DNA of 64,000 bases. Origin: Flavobacterium litorale. Lineage in GTDB: Bacteria; Bacteroidota; Bacteroidia; Flavobacteriales; Flavobacteriaceae. This document shows, in pieces, positions 44,029-53,059 of this stretch. The stretch covers positions 835,501-899,500 of the forward strand of contig NZ_CP080429.1 of NCBI RefSeq assembly GCF_019613795.1, in the 5' to 3' direction. Both the position numbers and the translations under genes were made by a program. Numbering within the stretch: position 1 is the first letter of the stretch; each line of letters begins with the position of its first letter. Below the pieces are notes generated by a model. The model did not search any database. It saw nothing but the letters and a program-made list of their open reading frames with translations, and was not told the origin of the DNA.

Positions 44029-44342
44029 AATTTATATTTATTTAATTTATCGTTATTTATTTTTGTAAAGGTATGTACTTTAACATTTGTTGCATGTTAA
44101 GATGTAGTTAATTGAAATATAAAGTATGTAAAAGCTAAACTATTAGCATTTGGTGGCATTTTGCTTACTAAGGCAGTACATAGCATTATTTGCTTTAAAA
44201 AACGCACTGTAAAAGCTTTATATAAAGCCATTTTTAATAAATAACACTTATTGGTACTTGTTAGTAGTATTACAAAAATTAATACTAAACAAACAGCCTG
44301 CAATAGCAGGCTGTTTATAAGTAAAATGTATGGTTGTGTATT
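44029..44342. other. Gene-free spacer between YtxH operon and glnS
   Basis: The stretch holds the AT-rich leader of the YtxH gene (minus-strand TACCTTTA at 44073-44066 is a weak -7 candidate) and the glnS-side hairpin at 44291-44316. Short open frames here have no coding signal that I can see. Confidence 0.6.
44291..44316 (-). terminator. glnS terminator candidate
   Basis: AAACAGCCTGC (44291-44301) pairs perfectly with GCAGGCTGTTT (44306-44316); the T tract after it is short, so strength is uncertain. Confidence 0.6.
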
Positions 44343-46025
44343 TTATTTGCTTTCTACTTTTGCCCAAGTATCCCTAAGCCCTACTGTTTTATTAAAAACA
44401 ATTTTTTCGGGTGTGGTATCGCGGTCTACACAAAAGTAACCCAGTCGCTGAAACTGGTATTGCTCGCCCTCTTTGGCTTTTTTTAGGCTTGGCTCCATAT
44501 AGCCTGTAATTACTTTTAAAGAGTCGGGGTTAATGTATTCTTTAAAATCTACCTCTTTATCGCCATCAGGGTTTTCGTGGGTAAATAACCTGTCGTATAC
44601 GCGTACCTCAGCAGGTATAGCGTGTTGTACCGATACCCAATGCAAGGTACCCTTTACTTTGCGCATACTGGCTTCGGTACCACTACCACTACGGCTATCA
44701 GGGTCGTACGTACAATGTATTTCGGTAATGTTACCTTTTTCATCTTTTACTACGCTTTCGCCTTTAATTATATAGGCGTTTTTAAGGCGCACTTCTTTCC
44801 CTAAGGTAAGACGGAAGAATTTTCGGGAAGCTTCTTCTTTAAAATCTTCACGCTCTATGTACAGTTCTTTAGCAAAAGGTACTTTTCTAGATCCTGCGCT
44901 TTCGTCCTCAGGGTTATTTTCGGCATCAAGCCATTCCTCCTCCCCTTCTGGGTAATTGTCTATAATAAGTTTTACGGGGTCTAGCACCGCCATTACACGG
45001 GGTGCTATTTTATTTAAATCTTCGCGTACGCAAAATTCTAAAAGCGAAACATCTACTAAATTGGTGCGTTTTGCAATACCAATGGTATCGGCAAAATTAC
45101 GTATTGCCATTGGGGTATACCCTCGGCGGCGTAAGCCTGAAATGGTAGACATACGTGGGTCGTCCCACCCTGTTACATGCCCCTCTTGCACCAATTGCAA
45201 TAGTTTACGTTTGCTTACTACGGTATGGCTTAGGTTTCTGCGGGCAAATTCACGCTGTTTTGGGCGTGTTTGTGTAGCATCGTAAACGGTATCTAAAAAC
45301 CAATCGTAAAGCTCTCTGTGCATGGCAAATTCCATAGTACAAAACGAATGCGATACACCTTCGATGTAATCACTCTCGCCATGCGCCCAGTCGTACATGG
45401 GGTATATGTGCCAGTTACTGCCTGTACGGTGGTGCGATTTGTTTAAAATACGGTACATAATAGGGTCGCGCATTAGCATATTGCTAGACGTCATGTCTAT
45501 TTTAGCCCTAAGTACATGGGTGCCTTCGGCAAACTCGCCATTTTTCATTTTCTCAAAAAGTTCCAAGTTTTCCGCTACAGGTCGGTTTCTAAAGGGGCTG
45601 GCTGTACCATGTTGTGTAGGTGTACCTTTTTGTTTTGCCATTTCCTCGCTGCTTTGGCTATCTACATAGGCAAGGTCGCGTTTAATTAAATCTATAGCCC
45701 AATCGTATAATTGCTGAAAATAATCAGATGCATACCGTTCTTCTGCCCATTCAAATCCAAGCCATTCTACATCGCGCTTAATAGCATCTACATATTCCTG
45801 CTCCTCTTTGGCTGGGTTGGTATCATCAAAACGTAGGTTTACGGGTGCGTTGTATTTTAGCCCTAAACCAAAGTTTAGGCATATAGAGCTGGCATGCCCA
45901 ATGTGCAGGTAACCATTTGGCTCTGGTGGGAAACGAAAACGGAGTTTGTCCTGTTCAAATCCTCGTTTTAAATCTTCTTCTATGATCAGCTCAATAAAGT
46001 TAAGCGATTTCTCTTCGTTTGACAT
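44343..46025 (-). CDS. glnS: Glutamine-tRNA ligase
   Basis: The 560-residue enzyme starts MSNEEKSLNF (an ATG two codons earlier is also possible). The HIGH-type motif is in FPPEPNGYLHIGHA (about residues 32-45), followed by FDDTNP, and the KMSKS-type motif is VVSKRKLLQLV. The C-terminal anticodon-binding beta-barrels end near the last 30 residues. It charges tRNA-Gln. TAACTTTG on the minus strand (46059-46052) is a plausible -7 box about 27 bases upstream of the ATG. Confidence 0.96.
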   Translation of the reverse strand: MSNEEKSLNFIELIIEEDLKRGFEQDKLRFRFPPEPNGYLHIGHASSICLNFGLGLKYNAPVNLRFDDTNPAKEEQEYVDAIKRDVEWLGFEWAEERYASDYFQQLYDWAIDLIKRDLAYVDSQSSEEMAKQKGTPTQHGTASPFRNRPVAENLELFEKMKNGEFAEGTHVLRAKIDMTSSNMLMRDPIMYRILNKSHHRTGSNWHIYPMYDWAHGESDYIEGVSHSFCTMEFAMHRELYDWFLDTVYDATQTRPKQREFARRNLSHTVVSKRKLLQLVQEGHVTGWDDPRMSTISGLRRRGYTPMAIRNFADTIGIAKRTNLVDVSLLEFCVREDLNKIAPRVMAVLDPVKLIIDNYPEGEEEWLDAENNPEDESAGSRKVPFAKELYIEREDFKEEASRKFFRLTLGKEVRLKNAYIIKGESVVKDEKGNITEIHCTYDPDSRSGSGTEASMRKVKGTLHWVSVQHAIPAEVRVYDRLFTHENPDGDKEVDFKEYINPDSLKVITGYMEPSLKKAKEGEQYQFQRLGYFCVDRDTTPEKIVFNKTVGLRDTWAKVESK

Positions 46026-46159
46026 ATACAATAGGGTTGTTTAAAGTAGTGCAAAGTTATTTAAAAAAAACTGATATAAATTGACGCCTTTAAAAGATTT
46101 AAACTGCGGTATAACGCTTAGAAATGTTTATTTTTACATTAGGAAATTTACAGGATACG

Positions 46160-46519
46160 ATGGGAATAATACGATTACAGGACATACGCACCTTTAGTTA
46201 CCATGGGTGTTTGGTGGAGGAGGCTAAAATAGGCTCGGACTACTTGGTGAATTTGGAGGTAAAAACGGATTTGCGTAAGGCTAGGCATACGGATGATTTG
46301 AATGATACGGTTGATTATGTACACCTAAACAGCATTGTGGTTGAGGAAATGGCTATACGTGCCCAATTGCTGGAGCATGTGGCAGAACGGATTATTAAGC
46401 GTATTTTTGAGGAGCTTGCTGCGGTATCTCGAATTAAAATAGCCGTATCTAAGGTAAACCCGCCTATTGGTGGCGATGTAGCTGCGGTTACGGTACAAAT
46501 TGAGGAATACCGCAACTAG
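46160..46519 (+). CDS. folB: Dihydroneopterin aldolase
   Basis: With the ATG at 46160 the enzyme has 119 residues, the normal length, starting MGIIRLQDIRTFSYHG. FolB motifs follow: YHGCLVEEAKIG, a V-type tract YLVNLEVKTDL, DDLNDTVDYVHLN, QLLEHVAERI and a C-terminal KVNPPIGGDVAAVTVQIEE. It makes 6-hydroxymethyl-7,8-dihydropterin for folate. The longer open frame adds 12 unrelated residues. A tRNA-Cys gene follows. Confidence 0.95.
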   Translation: MGIIRLQDIRTFSYHGCLVEEAKIGSDYLVNLEVKTDLRKARHTDDLNDTVDYVHLNSIVVEEMAIRAQLLEHVAERIIKRIFEELAAVSRIKIAVSKVNPPIGGDVAAVTVQIEEYRN

Positions 46520-46549
46520 TAAGAAATACTAAATTTTAGGGTAAATTTG

Positions 46550-46579
46550 TTGCGATAGTCCAAAATATATGTAAATTTG
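46550..46579 (+). promoter_or_regulatory. tRNA-Cys promoter
   Basis: TTG (46550-46552) and TAAATTTG (46572-46579) are separated by 19 bases, an ideal match to the Bacteroidota pattern. A second TAAATTTG lies 30 bases upstream (46542-46549). Confidence 0.7.
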
Positions 46580-46593
46580 CCATCCATAAAAAT

Positions 46594-46664
46594 GGCATCG
46601 TGGCCGAGTGGCTAGGCAGAGGTCTGCAAAACCTTGTACAGCGGTTCGAATCCGCTCGATGCCT
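46594..46664 (+). tRNA. tRNA-Cys (anticodon GCA)
   Basis: GGCATCG (46594-46600) pairs with CGATGCC (46657-46663); the discriminator is U, the usual Cys identity base. The anticodon loop CTGCAAA carries GCA at 46626-46628 and the T arm contains GGTTCGAATCC. The cloverleaf is 71 bases and CCA is not encoded. Confidence 0.95.
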
Positions 46665-46668
46665 CTAC

Positions 46669-46705
46669 AAAAAAAGCTGTTACTAAAAAGTAACAGCTTT
46701 TTTTA
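46669..46705. terminator. Terminator after tRNA-Cys
   Basis: AAAAAAAGCTGTTACT and AGTAACAGCTTTTTTT form a perfect 16-bp stem around a 4-base loop with flanking A/T runs, usable from both strands. Confidence 0.85.
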
Positions 46706-46726
46706 TTTGGGTGTATATGATATATT

Positions 46727-47407
46727 CTATTCGTCTGCTTCTAACTGATCCATTACAAATACTCTTTCGGACGGCGACCATGCTTGTGCTAACAGGGCTA
46801 TACCAAAAATCATGAGTATAATGCTTATTACTTTTTTAATTTTAAGTATGTTGCCTGCTGTTAACTTGCTACGCAGTTGTTTGGCTAGTAGTATTTTAAA
46901 AATATCGGTAATAAAATAGGCTGCTAGTATGGAGGCAAAAAATACAGCCATTCTGCTTTTTTCCATATCCAATTGTGGTCCTACTGTTATTAGTATTGCC
47001 AACCAAAACCCGAGTACGCCTACGTTGATAAAATTGAGCAAAAAGCCCTTTAAAAAAAGCCCCAAGTAATCTTTTTTCATGATTTCTTTGGACTCGCTTT
47101 TTTTTATCATTTCGTTTTTGCCTACCCGCTTTTGCTTTATAAAGGATATTAGCCCGTAGGTAAGCAGTATTAGCCCGCCAAATACAAATAGTGCAGGTTC
47201 GTCTTTAATGCTTTGTATAAGCCTGTAGCTGCTAAAATAGGCAATGCAAATAAAAACCAAGTCGGCAATTACTACCCCTATATCAAATGTTAGGGCTGCT
47301 CTAAATCCTTTTACAACACTGGTTTCAAGAAGTACAAAAAATACAGCCCCAGGCATAAAACTAAGCATAAATCCTAATGGTAGCGCCGCAAAAATATCGT
47401 CAATCAT
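46727..47407 (-). CDS. LysE-family exporter
   Basis: The 226-residue membrane protein has about six membrane segments and the LysE/RhtB-like opening LPLGFMLSFMPGAVFFVLLETS and AALTFDIGVVIADLVFI. Family members export amino acids or related small molecules. The charged loop in the middle (KKSESKEIMKKD) interrupts segments three and four. Substrate unknown. It stands between the tRNA terminator and two head-GIN genes. Confidence 0.85.
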   Translation of the reverse strand: MIDDIFAALPLGFMLSFMPGAVFFVLLETSVVKGFRAALTFDIGVVIADLVFICIAYFSSYRLIQSIKDEPALFVFGGLILLTYGLISFIKQKRVGKNEMIKKSESKEIMKKDYLGLFLKGFLLNFINVGVLGFWLAILITVGPQLDMEKSRMAVFFASILAAYFITDIFKILLAKQLRSKLTAGNILKIKKVISIILMIFGIALLAQAWSPSERVFVMDQLEADE

Positions 47408-47465
47408 TCAGTATCAAAATAAGAAACTGCAAGTTAACATTTATATTTTTAAAGCAGAAATATTA

Positions 47466-48140
47466 CTATCGCATTATAGTAATTTCGGCATCGGACGACT
47501 TGGATTCATTAACGTTTCTTGGGTTACCGTATATGGTAAGTTCACCGTCAGAGGCTACTGTAGCATCTACATTTCCTTTGCAGTATATACTAGCTTCGCC
47601 ATCGGATGCTATGGCAATACTGCAATTGTTTTTGGTTTTAAGTTCGTTGCCGTTCAGTTCAGCATCAGAAGCTACGGCTGCATTAAAATTCCTTGCACTA
47701 CCCGATAGTGTTATCTCAGCATCGGATGCTGCTACAAGCGTAAAATTATTAGTATCTACTTTTAATTGTACTACTACATCGCTATTGGCACTTAACATAA
47801 AATTTCTGGATTTTATAGTATCCTCACACGTAATTTCTACATCGCCCGAAACTGTCATTTCATTTATATCATCCGTGTAGTATACTATCATCTCTAAATC
47901 ATCATAATCGTTGGATATAGCCAAATATCCTCCTGCTGAAGAGACTCTAAAATCATCCGATAAATCTTCGTTATCTGCTCCCGAAATAACAAGTTTATTT
48001 TCAGATGATTTAACAAGTTGTAACTCCATATCGGCATCGCCACTAATGGCTATTTTATTAAAGCTATCTAATTCGTAGGTTTTTTGTGCTGTTGCGAACT
48101 GAAATGTTGCTATGGCAGCTAGTAATAAAAATGTTTTCAT
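47466..48140 (-). CDS. Secreted head-GIN (DUF2807-like) protein A
   Basis: The 224-residue protein has a signal peptide ending FATAQ and a body of short repeated beta-strands, many carrying SDAE or SDGE (VAASDAEITLSG, VASDAELNG, IASDGEASIY, VASDGELTIYG). The layout is that of the head GIN/DUF2807 family, a right-handed beta-helix-like fold of unknown function. Cysteines are few. A paralogue (48272-48943) lies just upstream in the same direction with different repeat wording. Confidence 0.8.
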   Translation of the reverse strand: MKTFLLLAAIATFQFATAQKTYELDSFNKIAISGDADMELQLVKSSENKLVISGADNEDLSDDFRVSSAGGYLAISNDYDDLEMIVYYTDDINEMTVSGDVEITCEDTIKSRNFMLSANSDVVVQLKVDTNNFTLVAASDAEITLSGSARNFNAAVASDAELNGNELKTKNNCSIAIASDGEASIYCKGNVDATVASDGELTIYGNPRNVNESKSSDAEITIMR

Positions 48141-48204
48141 AATTGGAATGTTTTATTGTTTTGTAGTAAAGACAGTGCTTAATAGTAAATGTTACAGTAT
48201 TTTG

Positions 48205-48251
48205 TAAAAAATATAACCCCAGCATATTATTTTATATATACTGGGGTTATA
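48205..48251 (-). terminator. Terminator after the head-GIN protein B gene
   Basis: TATAACCCCAG (48212-48222) and CTGGGGTTATA (48241-48251) form an 11-bp stem, followed on the minus strand by a run of T residues, so the two paralogues are separate transcription units. Confidence 0.75.
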
Positions 48252-48271
48252 AATATATGATTTTTAGTGTG

Positions 48272-48943
48272 TTACTTTATTCTGATTCTGCCTCCAAAAG
48301 TTGTTTTTTTATCTACTTGCGATGGATTACCATACACATCTATATCACCACCTGCTGTTACTTTAGCATTTACGTAATCGGTAGCGTATATTTCTACTTC
48401 GCCACCAGCACTTACTTTTATCTCGGTTTGCTCGGTAATTAGTTGTTTTGCCTCAAGTATACCCCCTGAGTTTATTTTAACCTCGTGGTTAATGCATTTA
48501 CCATAAAGCTCTGCAATACCACCTGAGCTAATTTTAGAATTTAAATGCTGTACGTCCATCTCTACTTTTATAGTAGCACCTTCTTTAGCATTTAAATCGA
48601 GCGAAGTAACTTTTAAAACGTCTGAAGAGCCTATGTACGAACCTTCGTTGGCTTCTATTTCTCTTATTGTGCCCGTGTAGTATAAAGTAGCCTCAATGTC
48701 TTCGCCAGCTAGTAATTTTGTAAACTCCATTTTTATTTTGAGTTTACCGTTTTTGTTTACTACCACTACTTCGTTAGCTCTGTCGCCTACAATTTCTATT
48801 TTATTTTCGGATGATTTAACGAGCGTTACGTTAATCATATCGAATACTTTTACGACTGAAAAATCGCCTAGCTTTTTGGTTACCTCCTGCGCATTAATAC
48901 ATTGACTTATAGTTAATAATGCTACTAAAATTAACTTTTTCAT
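48272..48943 (-). CDS. Secreted head-GIN (DUF2807-like) protein B
   Basis: The 223-residue paralogue has a signal peptide (LILVALLTISQCINAQ) and repeats with SGG or AGG turns (ISSGGIAELYG, INSGGILEAKQ, VSAGGEVEIYA, VTAGGDIDVYG) where the neighbouring copy has SDAE. The strand lengths are the same, so the fold should be shared and the turn chemistry changed. Function unknown. It has its own terminator. Confidence 0.8.
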   Translation of the reverse strand: MKKLILVALLTISQCINAQEVTKKLGDFSVVKVFDMINVTLVKSSENKIEIVGDRANEVVVVNKNGKLKIKMEFTKLLAGEDIEATLYYTGTIREIEANEGSYIGSSDVLKVTSLDLNAKEGATIKVEMDVQHLNSKISSGGIAELYGKCINHEVKINSGGILEAKQLITEQTEIKVSAGGEVEIYATDYVNAKVTAGGDIDVYGNPSQVDKKTTFGGRIRIK

Positions 48944-49063
48944 TTTGTGATTGGATTTAATTTGATGATTTTATATGTTTCATTACATATACAAAGACGA
49001 GATTAAACTGCCAAAGGTTACAGGTTTTGGTAAAAAATTTTGCTTTTAGCTTATTTTAAGCAG

Positions 49064-51253
49064 CTAATCATCATCTTTTACTGTTCCTACCAACTGAAAA
49101 TCAAGCTGTTTCTTAACCAAGTCGGCATTTTTTACTTTTACATAAACTTCGTCGCCCAATTGTAATAAGTTGCCTGTAACTTCGCCTACTAAGGCGTATT
49201 GCTTATCATCAAACGTATAATAATCGTCTTTAATTTCGCGTATACGGCACATACCTTCGCATTTGTTAGATACTATTTCTACGTAAATACCCCACTCGGT
49301 AACGCCCGATATTACACCCAAAAACTCCTCATCCTTATGGTCCAGCATGTACTTAACCTGCATGTATTTAATGCTATCGCGCTCGGCGTTTACTGCAAGG
49401 TATTCCATGCCTGAACAGTGGTTGCATTTATCTTCGTACACCTCTTCATCTACTGATGCACCTCCATCTAAATAATATTGCAATAAGCGGTGTGCCATAA
49501 CATCGGGGTAACGGCGTATGGGCGATGTAAAGTGCGAGTAATAATCGAATGCTAAACCATAATGCCCAATATTATCTGTGGAGTATTTGGCTTTGCTCAT
49601 ACTCCTAATAGCAAGGGTATCTACAAGGTTTTGTTCTTTTTTACCACGAGCATCTACCATTAATTGGTTTAAGGATTGCGATATGGTTTGCTTTGTTTTA
49701 AAGTTAACGCTATACCCAAACTTGGATATTACCGTTTGCAAATTCATTAATTTATCGGTATCGGGTTCATCGTGAATACGGTATACAAAGGTTTTCTTTT
49801 GTTTGCCAATATACTCGGCTACTTTTCGGTTTGCCAACAGCATAAATTCTTCGATAAGATGATTGGCATCTTTAGATTCTTTAAAGTACACGCCTATAGG
49901 TTCGGCATTTTCGTCGAGGTTAAATTTTACTTCTACTTTATCAAACGATATGGCTCCTTTTGCCATGCGTTTTTTACGCATTATTTTAGCAAGTGCATCC
50001 ATTTTTAGTATGGTAAACTGTATATCATCACTAACAGTATATGCTTCTCCAGTTAACGAAATATCAGCTGGTATGGTAGCCTCTTTGGTTTCAATAATGT
50101 GCTGTGCTTCCTCATAGGCAAAACGCTGATCGGAATAAATAACCGTACGCCCAAACCATTGGTTTACAAGCTCTGCTTTATCGTTAAGCTCAAATACTGC
50201 CGAAAACGTATATTTTTCCTCGTGTGGACGTAACGAACAGGCAAAGTTAGAGAGTACTTCGGGTAACATGGGTACTACCCTATCTACTAAATATACCGAT
50301 GTAGCACGGTTGTATGCCTCATCATCCAATATAGTGCCCTCTTTTAAGTAATGCGATACATCGGCAATGTGTATGCCTATCTCATAATTACCATTGTCTA
50401 GTTTCTGGAATGATAATGCATCATCAAAATCCTTAGCATCCTTAGGGTCTATAGTAAGCGTTAATGTTTTACGCATATCCCTCCTACGGGCAATTTCATC
50501 TTCGTGTATTTCGGTATCTATCTTTTGCGCATACGCCTCTACATCTACAGGAAAATCATACGGCAATCCGTACTCTGCCAGTATAGCATGTATTTCGGTA
50601 TCGTGTTCGCCAGGGCGTCCTAACACACGGGTTACCTCGCCAAAAGGGCTATCGGCTTTAGCAGGCCAATCTTCTATTCTTACCAATACTACATCGCCAT
50701 CCTGAGCATTACCCAATTTGTTTTTCGGGATAAAAATATCGGTATACATTTTTGGGTTGGCGGTAGATACAAACGAAAAATTCTTTTGTACATCTATTAC
50801 CCCCACAAAGTCGGTTTTAGCGCGCTCTAGTATCTCTACTACTTCACCCTCAGGGCGTTTGCCCCTACGGCGGTTATAAATATAAACCTTAACCCTATCG
50901 CCATCCAAAGCCTTATTCAGGTTGTTGGTAGGGATAAAAATATCGTCTTCCAATTCTGTCGATACAAAATAAGCAGTCCTCCTGCTCGTCATATCAATAA
51001 CGCCTTCTATGTAATCGTTTTTAGCAATTACAGTATATTTTCCGCGTTCTGTTTCTTCAATTTTTTGTTTGGCAGCAAGATATTTGAGTTCTTTAATAAT
51101 TTCATTACGTCCTTTGGTATCGGTAACGTGAAATGCAGCTGCAACTTGTTTGTAGTTGAATGATTTGTTGGGATCTTTAGCTAGTAGTTTATAAATTTTT
51201 CGTGAAAAATCTTTTTCTTTCTTAGCCGAAGGTCTTCCGTTGTTTTTACTCAT
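49064..51253 (-). CDS. rnr: Ribonuclease R
   Basis: The 729-residue enzyme has cold-shock-type N-terminal domains (SRRTAYFVSTELEDDIFIPT and after), an RNB catalytic domain with TIDPKDAKDFDDALSF (the metal Asp cluster), and a C-terminal S1 domain (FLGVISGVTEWGIYVEIV). It degrades structured RNA from the 3' end. A Lys/Arg-rich start (KNNGRPSAKKEKDF) is typical. It is the last gene before the AT-rich region and its upstream side faces DUF2007. Confidence 0.95.
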   Translation of the reverse strand: MSKNNGRPSAKKEKDFSRKIYKLLAKDPNKSFNYKQVAAAFHVTDTKGRNEIIKELKYLAAKQKIEETERGKYTVIAKNDYIEGVIDMTSRRTAYFVSTELEDDIFIPTNNLNKALDGDRVKVYIYNRRRGKRPEGEVVEILERAKTDFVGVIDVQKNFSFVSTANPKMYTDIFIPKNKLGNAQDGDVVLVRIEDWPAKADSPFGEVTRVLGRPGEHDTEIHAILAEYGLPYDFPVDVEAYAQKIDTEIHEDEIARRRDMRKTLTLTIDPKDAKDFDDALSFQKLDNGNYEIGIHIADVSHYLKEGTILDDEAYNRATSVYLVDRVVPMLPEVLSNFACSLRPHEEKYTFSAVFELNDKAELVNQWFGRTVIYSDQRFAYEEAQHIIETKEATIPADISLTGEAYTVSDDIQFTILKMDALAKIMRKKRMAKGAISFDKVEVKFNLDENAEPIGVYFKESKDANHLIEEFMLLANRKVAEYIGKQKKTFVYRIHDEPDTDKLMNLQTVISKFGYSVNFKTKQTISQSLNQLMVDARGKKEQNLVDTLAIRSMSKAKYSTDNIGHYGLAFDYYSHFTSPIRRYPDVMAHRLLQYYLDGGASVDEEVYEDKCNHCSGMEYLAVNAERDSIKYMQVKYMLDHKDEEFLGVISGVTEWGIYVEIVSNKCEGMCRIREIKDDYYTFDDKQYALVGEVTGNLLQLGDEVYVKVKNADLVKKQLDFQLVGTVKDDD

Positions 51254-51393
51254 ATAATTTTAAATATTGCTGAAAATTACGAATTACTAGACTATTAACC
51301 TGCCTATTTAATGAAATAATAACTTTTTTGAGATAGAATTAATTTATAAGAAACAACAAAAAAGAGTACCTTTAGTAGCATAACTGTTTCTAT

Positions 51394-51633
51394 ATGAAAG
51401 ATTTTATTACAGCAGCCGTATTTACCTATCCGCACGAAATTACCATACTAAAGCACTTACTTACCGAGGCAGGCATTAGCTACTTTTTTGAGAACGAAAC
51501 CATGACATCCATAGTACCCATGTACTCGGCAGCATTGGGTGGCATTAAACTAAAAGTACACCCCAACGACTTAGAGGACGTAAAAGCAATACTAAACAAT
51601 TTTTCGTCCAACAGTAACCTCAAAATTGTATAG
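51394..51633 (+). CDS. DUF2007-family small protein
   Basis: The 79-residue protein matches the DUF2007/putative signal-transducing family: FITAAVFTYPHEITILKHLL, then EAGISYFFENETM and GGIKLKVHPNDLEDVKAIL. Such proteins are often found beside aminoacyl-tRNA or protease genes; function unknown. It has an upstream spacer shared with rnr and lies just before a 600-base AT-rich stretch. Confidence 0.8.
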   Translation: MKDFITAAVFTYPHEITILKHLLTEAGISYFFENETMTSIVPMYSAALGGIKLKVHPNDLEDVKAILNNFSSNSNLKIV

Positions 51634-52259
51634 CCACTCCCTCCTATTCCATTTTAAAGTTGTTAACATTTATTAAAAATACTATAATAACTTTTTTAAA
51701 TTTTAAAATAAAATGATGGTTATTATAGCGTGTTAATAAGAGGTAAAACTTTATTGTATTTTTTTGCATTACTTACTTAACGGTATTTATACAAAATAAT
51801 CAACAATGTTAACTTAATGTAAAATACTGTATCGTAACCATTTTTACAACACTTAGGGTAGTTATTAACAATGGTTAACAACAAAAAATGCTAGTGTTTA
51901 TTTAATAATTTACCTTATTAATTACTGTTAATAACTGCTAGTAAACTGCTGATAAAAAAATATGAAAAAGTAAAAACTTTGCTTGCATTTTTAGTTTTAC
52001 TTTCTGTATGTAAAAAAATTGTTAAGAACCTGAATATTTTTATAAAATTCGTTATCAACTTATCAACAATATCATTCATTTTGTAACTACTTTATTTACA
52101 ATAGGTTTTAAAATTTATAAACATTACAGTATTTTAACATATATATTACTATATTAATGGCGACACCCACCCTAAAAAAGATTACCGTATTGAGTACTAG
52201 TATATTAGTAATTGTTTGGTAACTTTGCCCGAAATAAACAACATAACACAACAAGAATA
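51634..52259. other. Long AT-rich gene-free stretch (candidate origin or control region)
   Basis: No coding signal is seen between DUF2007 and rpiB. The sequence is markedly AT-rich and contains five 9-mers of the form TTAT(C/T)AAC(A/T) or complement: TGTTAATAA at 51731-51739 and 51926-51934, TTATTAACA at 51862-51870, TTATCAACT at 52052-52060 and TTATCAACA at 52060-52068. These resemble, but do not equal, the DnaA box TTATnCACA. The rpiB promoter box TAACTTTG (52220-52227) lies at the right end. Confidence 0.6.
52220..52227 (+). promoter_or_regulatory. rpiB -7 promoter box
   Basis: TAACTTTG fits TAnnTTTG, 32 bases before the rpiB ATG. Confidence 0.4.
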
Positions 52260-52691
52260 ATGAAAATTTCGATAGGAAACGACCACGCTGCTCCCGACTA
52301 TAAAAAAGCAATTGTACAGCACCTAGAGCAAAAAGGCATAACCGTTATTAACCATGGTACTGATACTTTTGATAGCGTAGATTACCCCGATTTTGTATAC
52401 CCTGTAGCCAACGATGTAACCAATGGTACTGCCGATTTTGGTATACTATTGTGTGGTAGTGGTAATGGCGTATCTATGACGGCTAACAAGTACTCCAATA
52501 TTCGTGCTGCACTATGTTGGACCAAAGAAATTACCGAACTGGCCCGCCAGCATAACGATGCTAATATATTAAGTATACCAGCTCGTTATACCTCCGTACA
52601 ACAAGCTATAGCAATGGTAGATGCTTTTATTAACACTGATTTTGAAGGTGGACGCCACCAAAACAGAGTTGCTAAAATTGCTTGTAAGTAA
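52260..52691 (+). CDS. rpiB: Ribose-5-phosphate isomerase B
   Basis: The 143-residue enzyme starts MKISIGNDHAAPDYKKAIVQ, the family N-terminus (a longer frame from 52212 adds unrelated residues). The active-site Cys lies in FGILLCGSGNGVSMTANKY and the conserved NDANILSIPAR follows. It interconverts ribose 5-phosphate and ribulose 5-phosphate. A terminator follows, facing a toxin-antitoxin pair on the other strand. Confidence 0.94.
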   Translation: MKISIGNDHAAPDYKKAIVQHLEQKGITVINHGTDTFDSVDYPDFVYPVANDVTNGTADFGILLCGSGNGVSMTANKYSNIRAALCWTKEITELARQHNDANILSIPARYTSVQQAIAMVDAFINTDFEGGRHQNRVAKIACK

Positions 52692-52715
52692 TAGTTAGTA
52701 GCTTTTAGATATAAA

Positions 52716-52741
52716 AAATCCGCTTGGAAGAGCGGATTTCT
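52716..52741. terminator. Bidirectional terminator after rpiB
   Basis: AAATCCGCT (52716-52724) pairs with AGCGGATTT (52731-52739), between converging genes. Confidence 0.75.
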
Positions 52742-53059
52742 TTATTTATTACGTTTGAGCTTAATGGGATTTTGCCGAGTATCGAAAACATCAGCAATTT
52801 TAATTAATTGTAGCTTTTTGTCTACCGAATAGATAATTTTATAGTTATCGCAAAGTAAACTAAAATAGTCAATTTCACGATTTAAAAGTAATTCCTCACG
52901 CTGGCTAATTTCAGGATTATTTATTAGTCTATCAGGTTCAGAAATTATTTTTTGAACTATTTTCTTGGCAAAATTTGTACTAGCATTTTCACAATAATAT
53001 TCAAATATTTTATCCAATTCGCTTTTCGCAAAGTCAGACCAAACAACTTTAAAACCCAT
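52742..53059 (-). CDS. RelE/ParE-type toxin
   Basis: The 105-residue basic protein has the RelE/ParE fold pattern: FKVVWSDFAKSELDKIFEYY with the conserved helix, then NYKIIYSVDKKLQLIKIADV and DTRQNP near the C-terminus. ParE-like toxins inhibit gyrase; RelE-like toxins cut mRNA at the ribosome; which one this is cannot be decided. Its ATG overlaps the stop of the antitoxin gene upstream (TAATG), the usual coupling of such pairs. Confidence 0.85.
   Translation of the reverse strand: MGFKVVWSDFAKSELDKIFEYYCENASTNFAKKIVQKIISEPDRLINNPEISQREELLLNREIDYFSLLCDNYKIIYSVDKKLQLIKIADVFDTRQNPIKLKRNK

Noticed and set aside
44097-44303. 68-residue minus-strand open frame in the glnS-side spacer
   Set aside because: Its composition looks like translated AT-rich spacer and its start overlaps the terminator hairpin.
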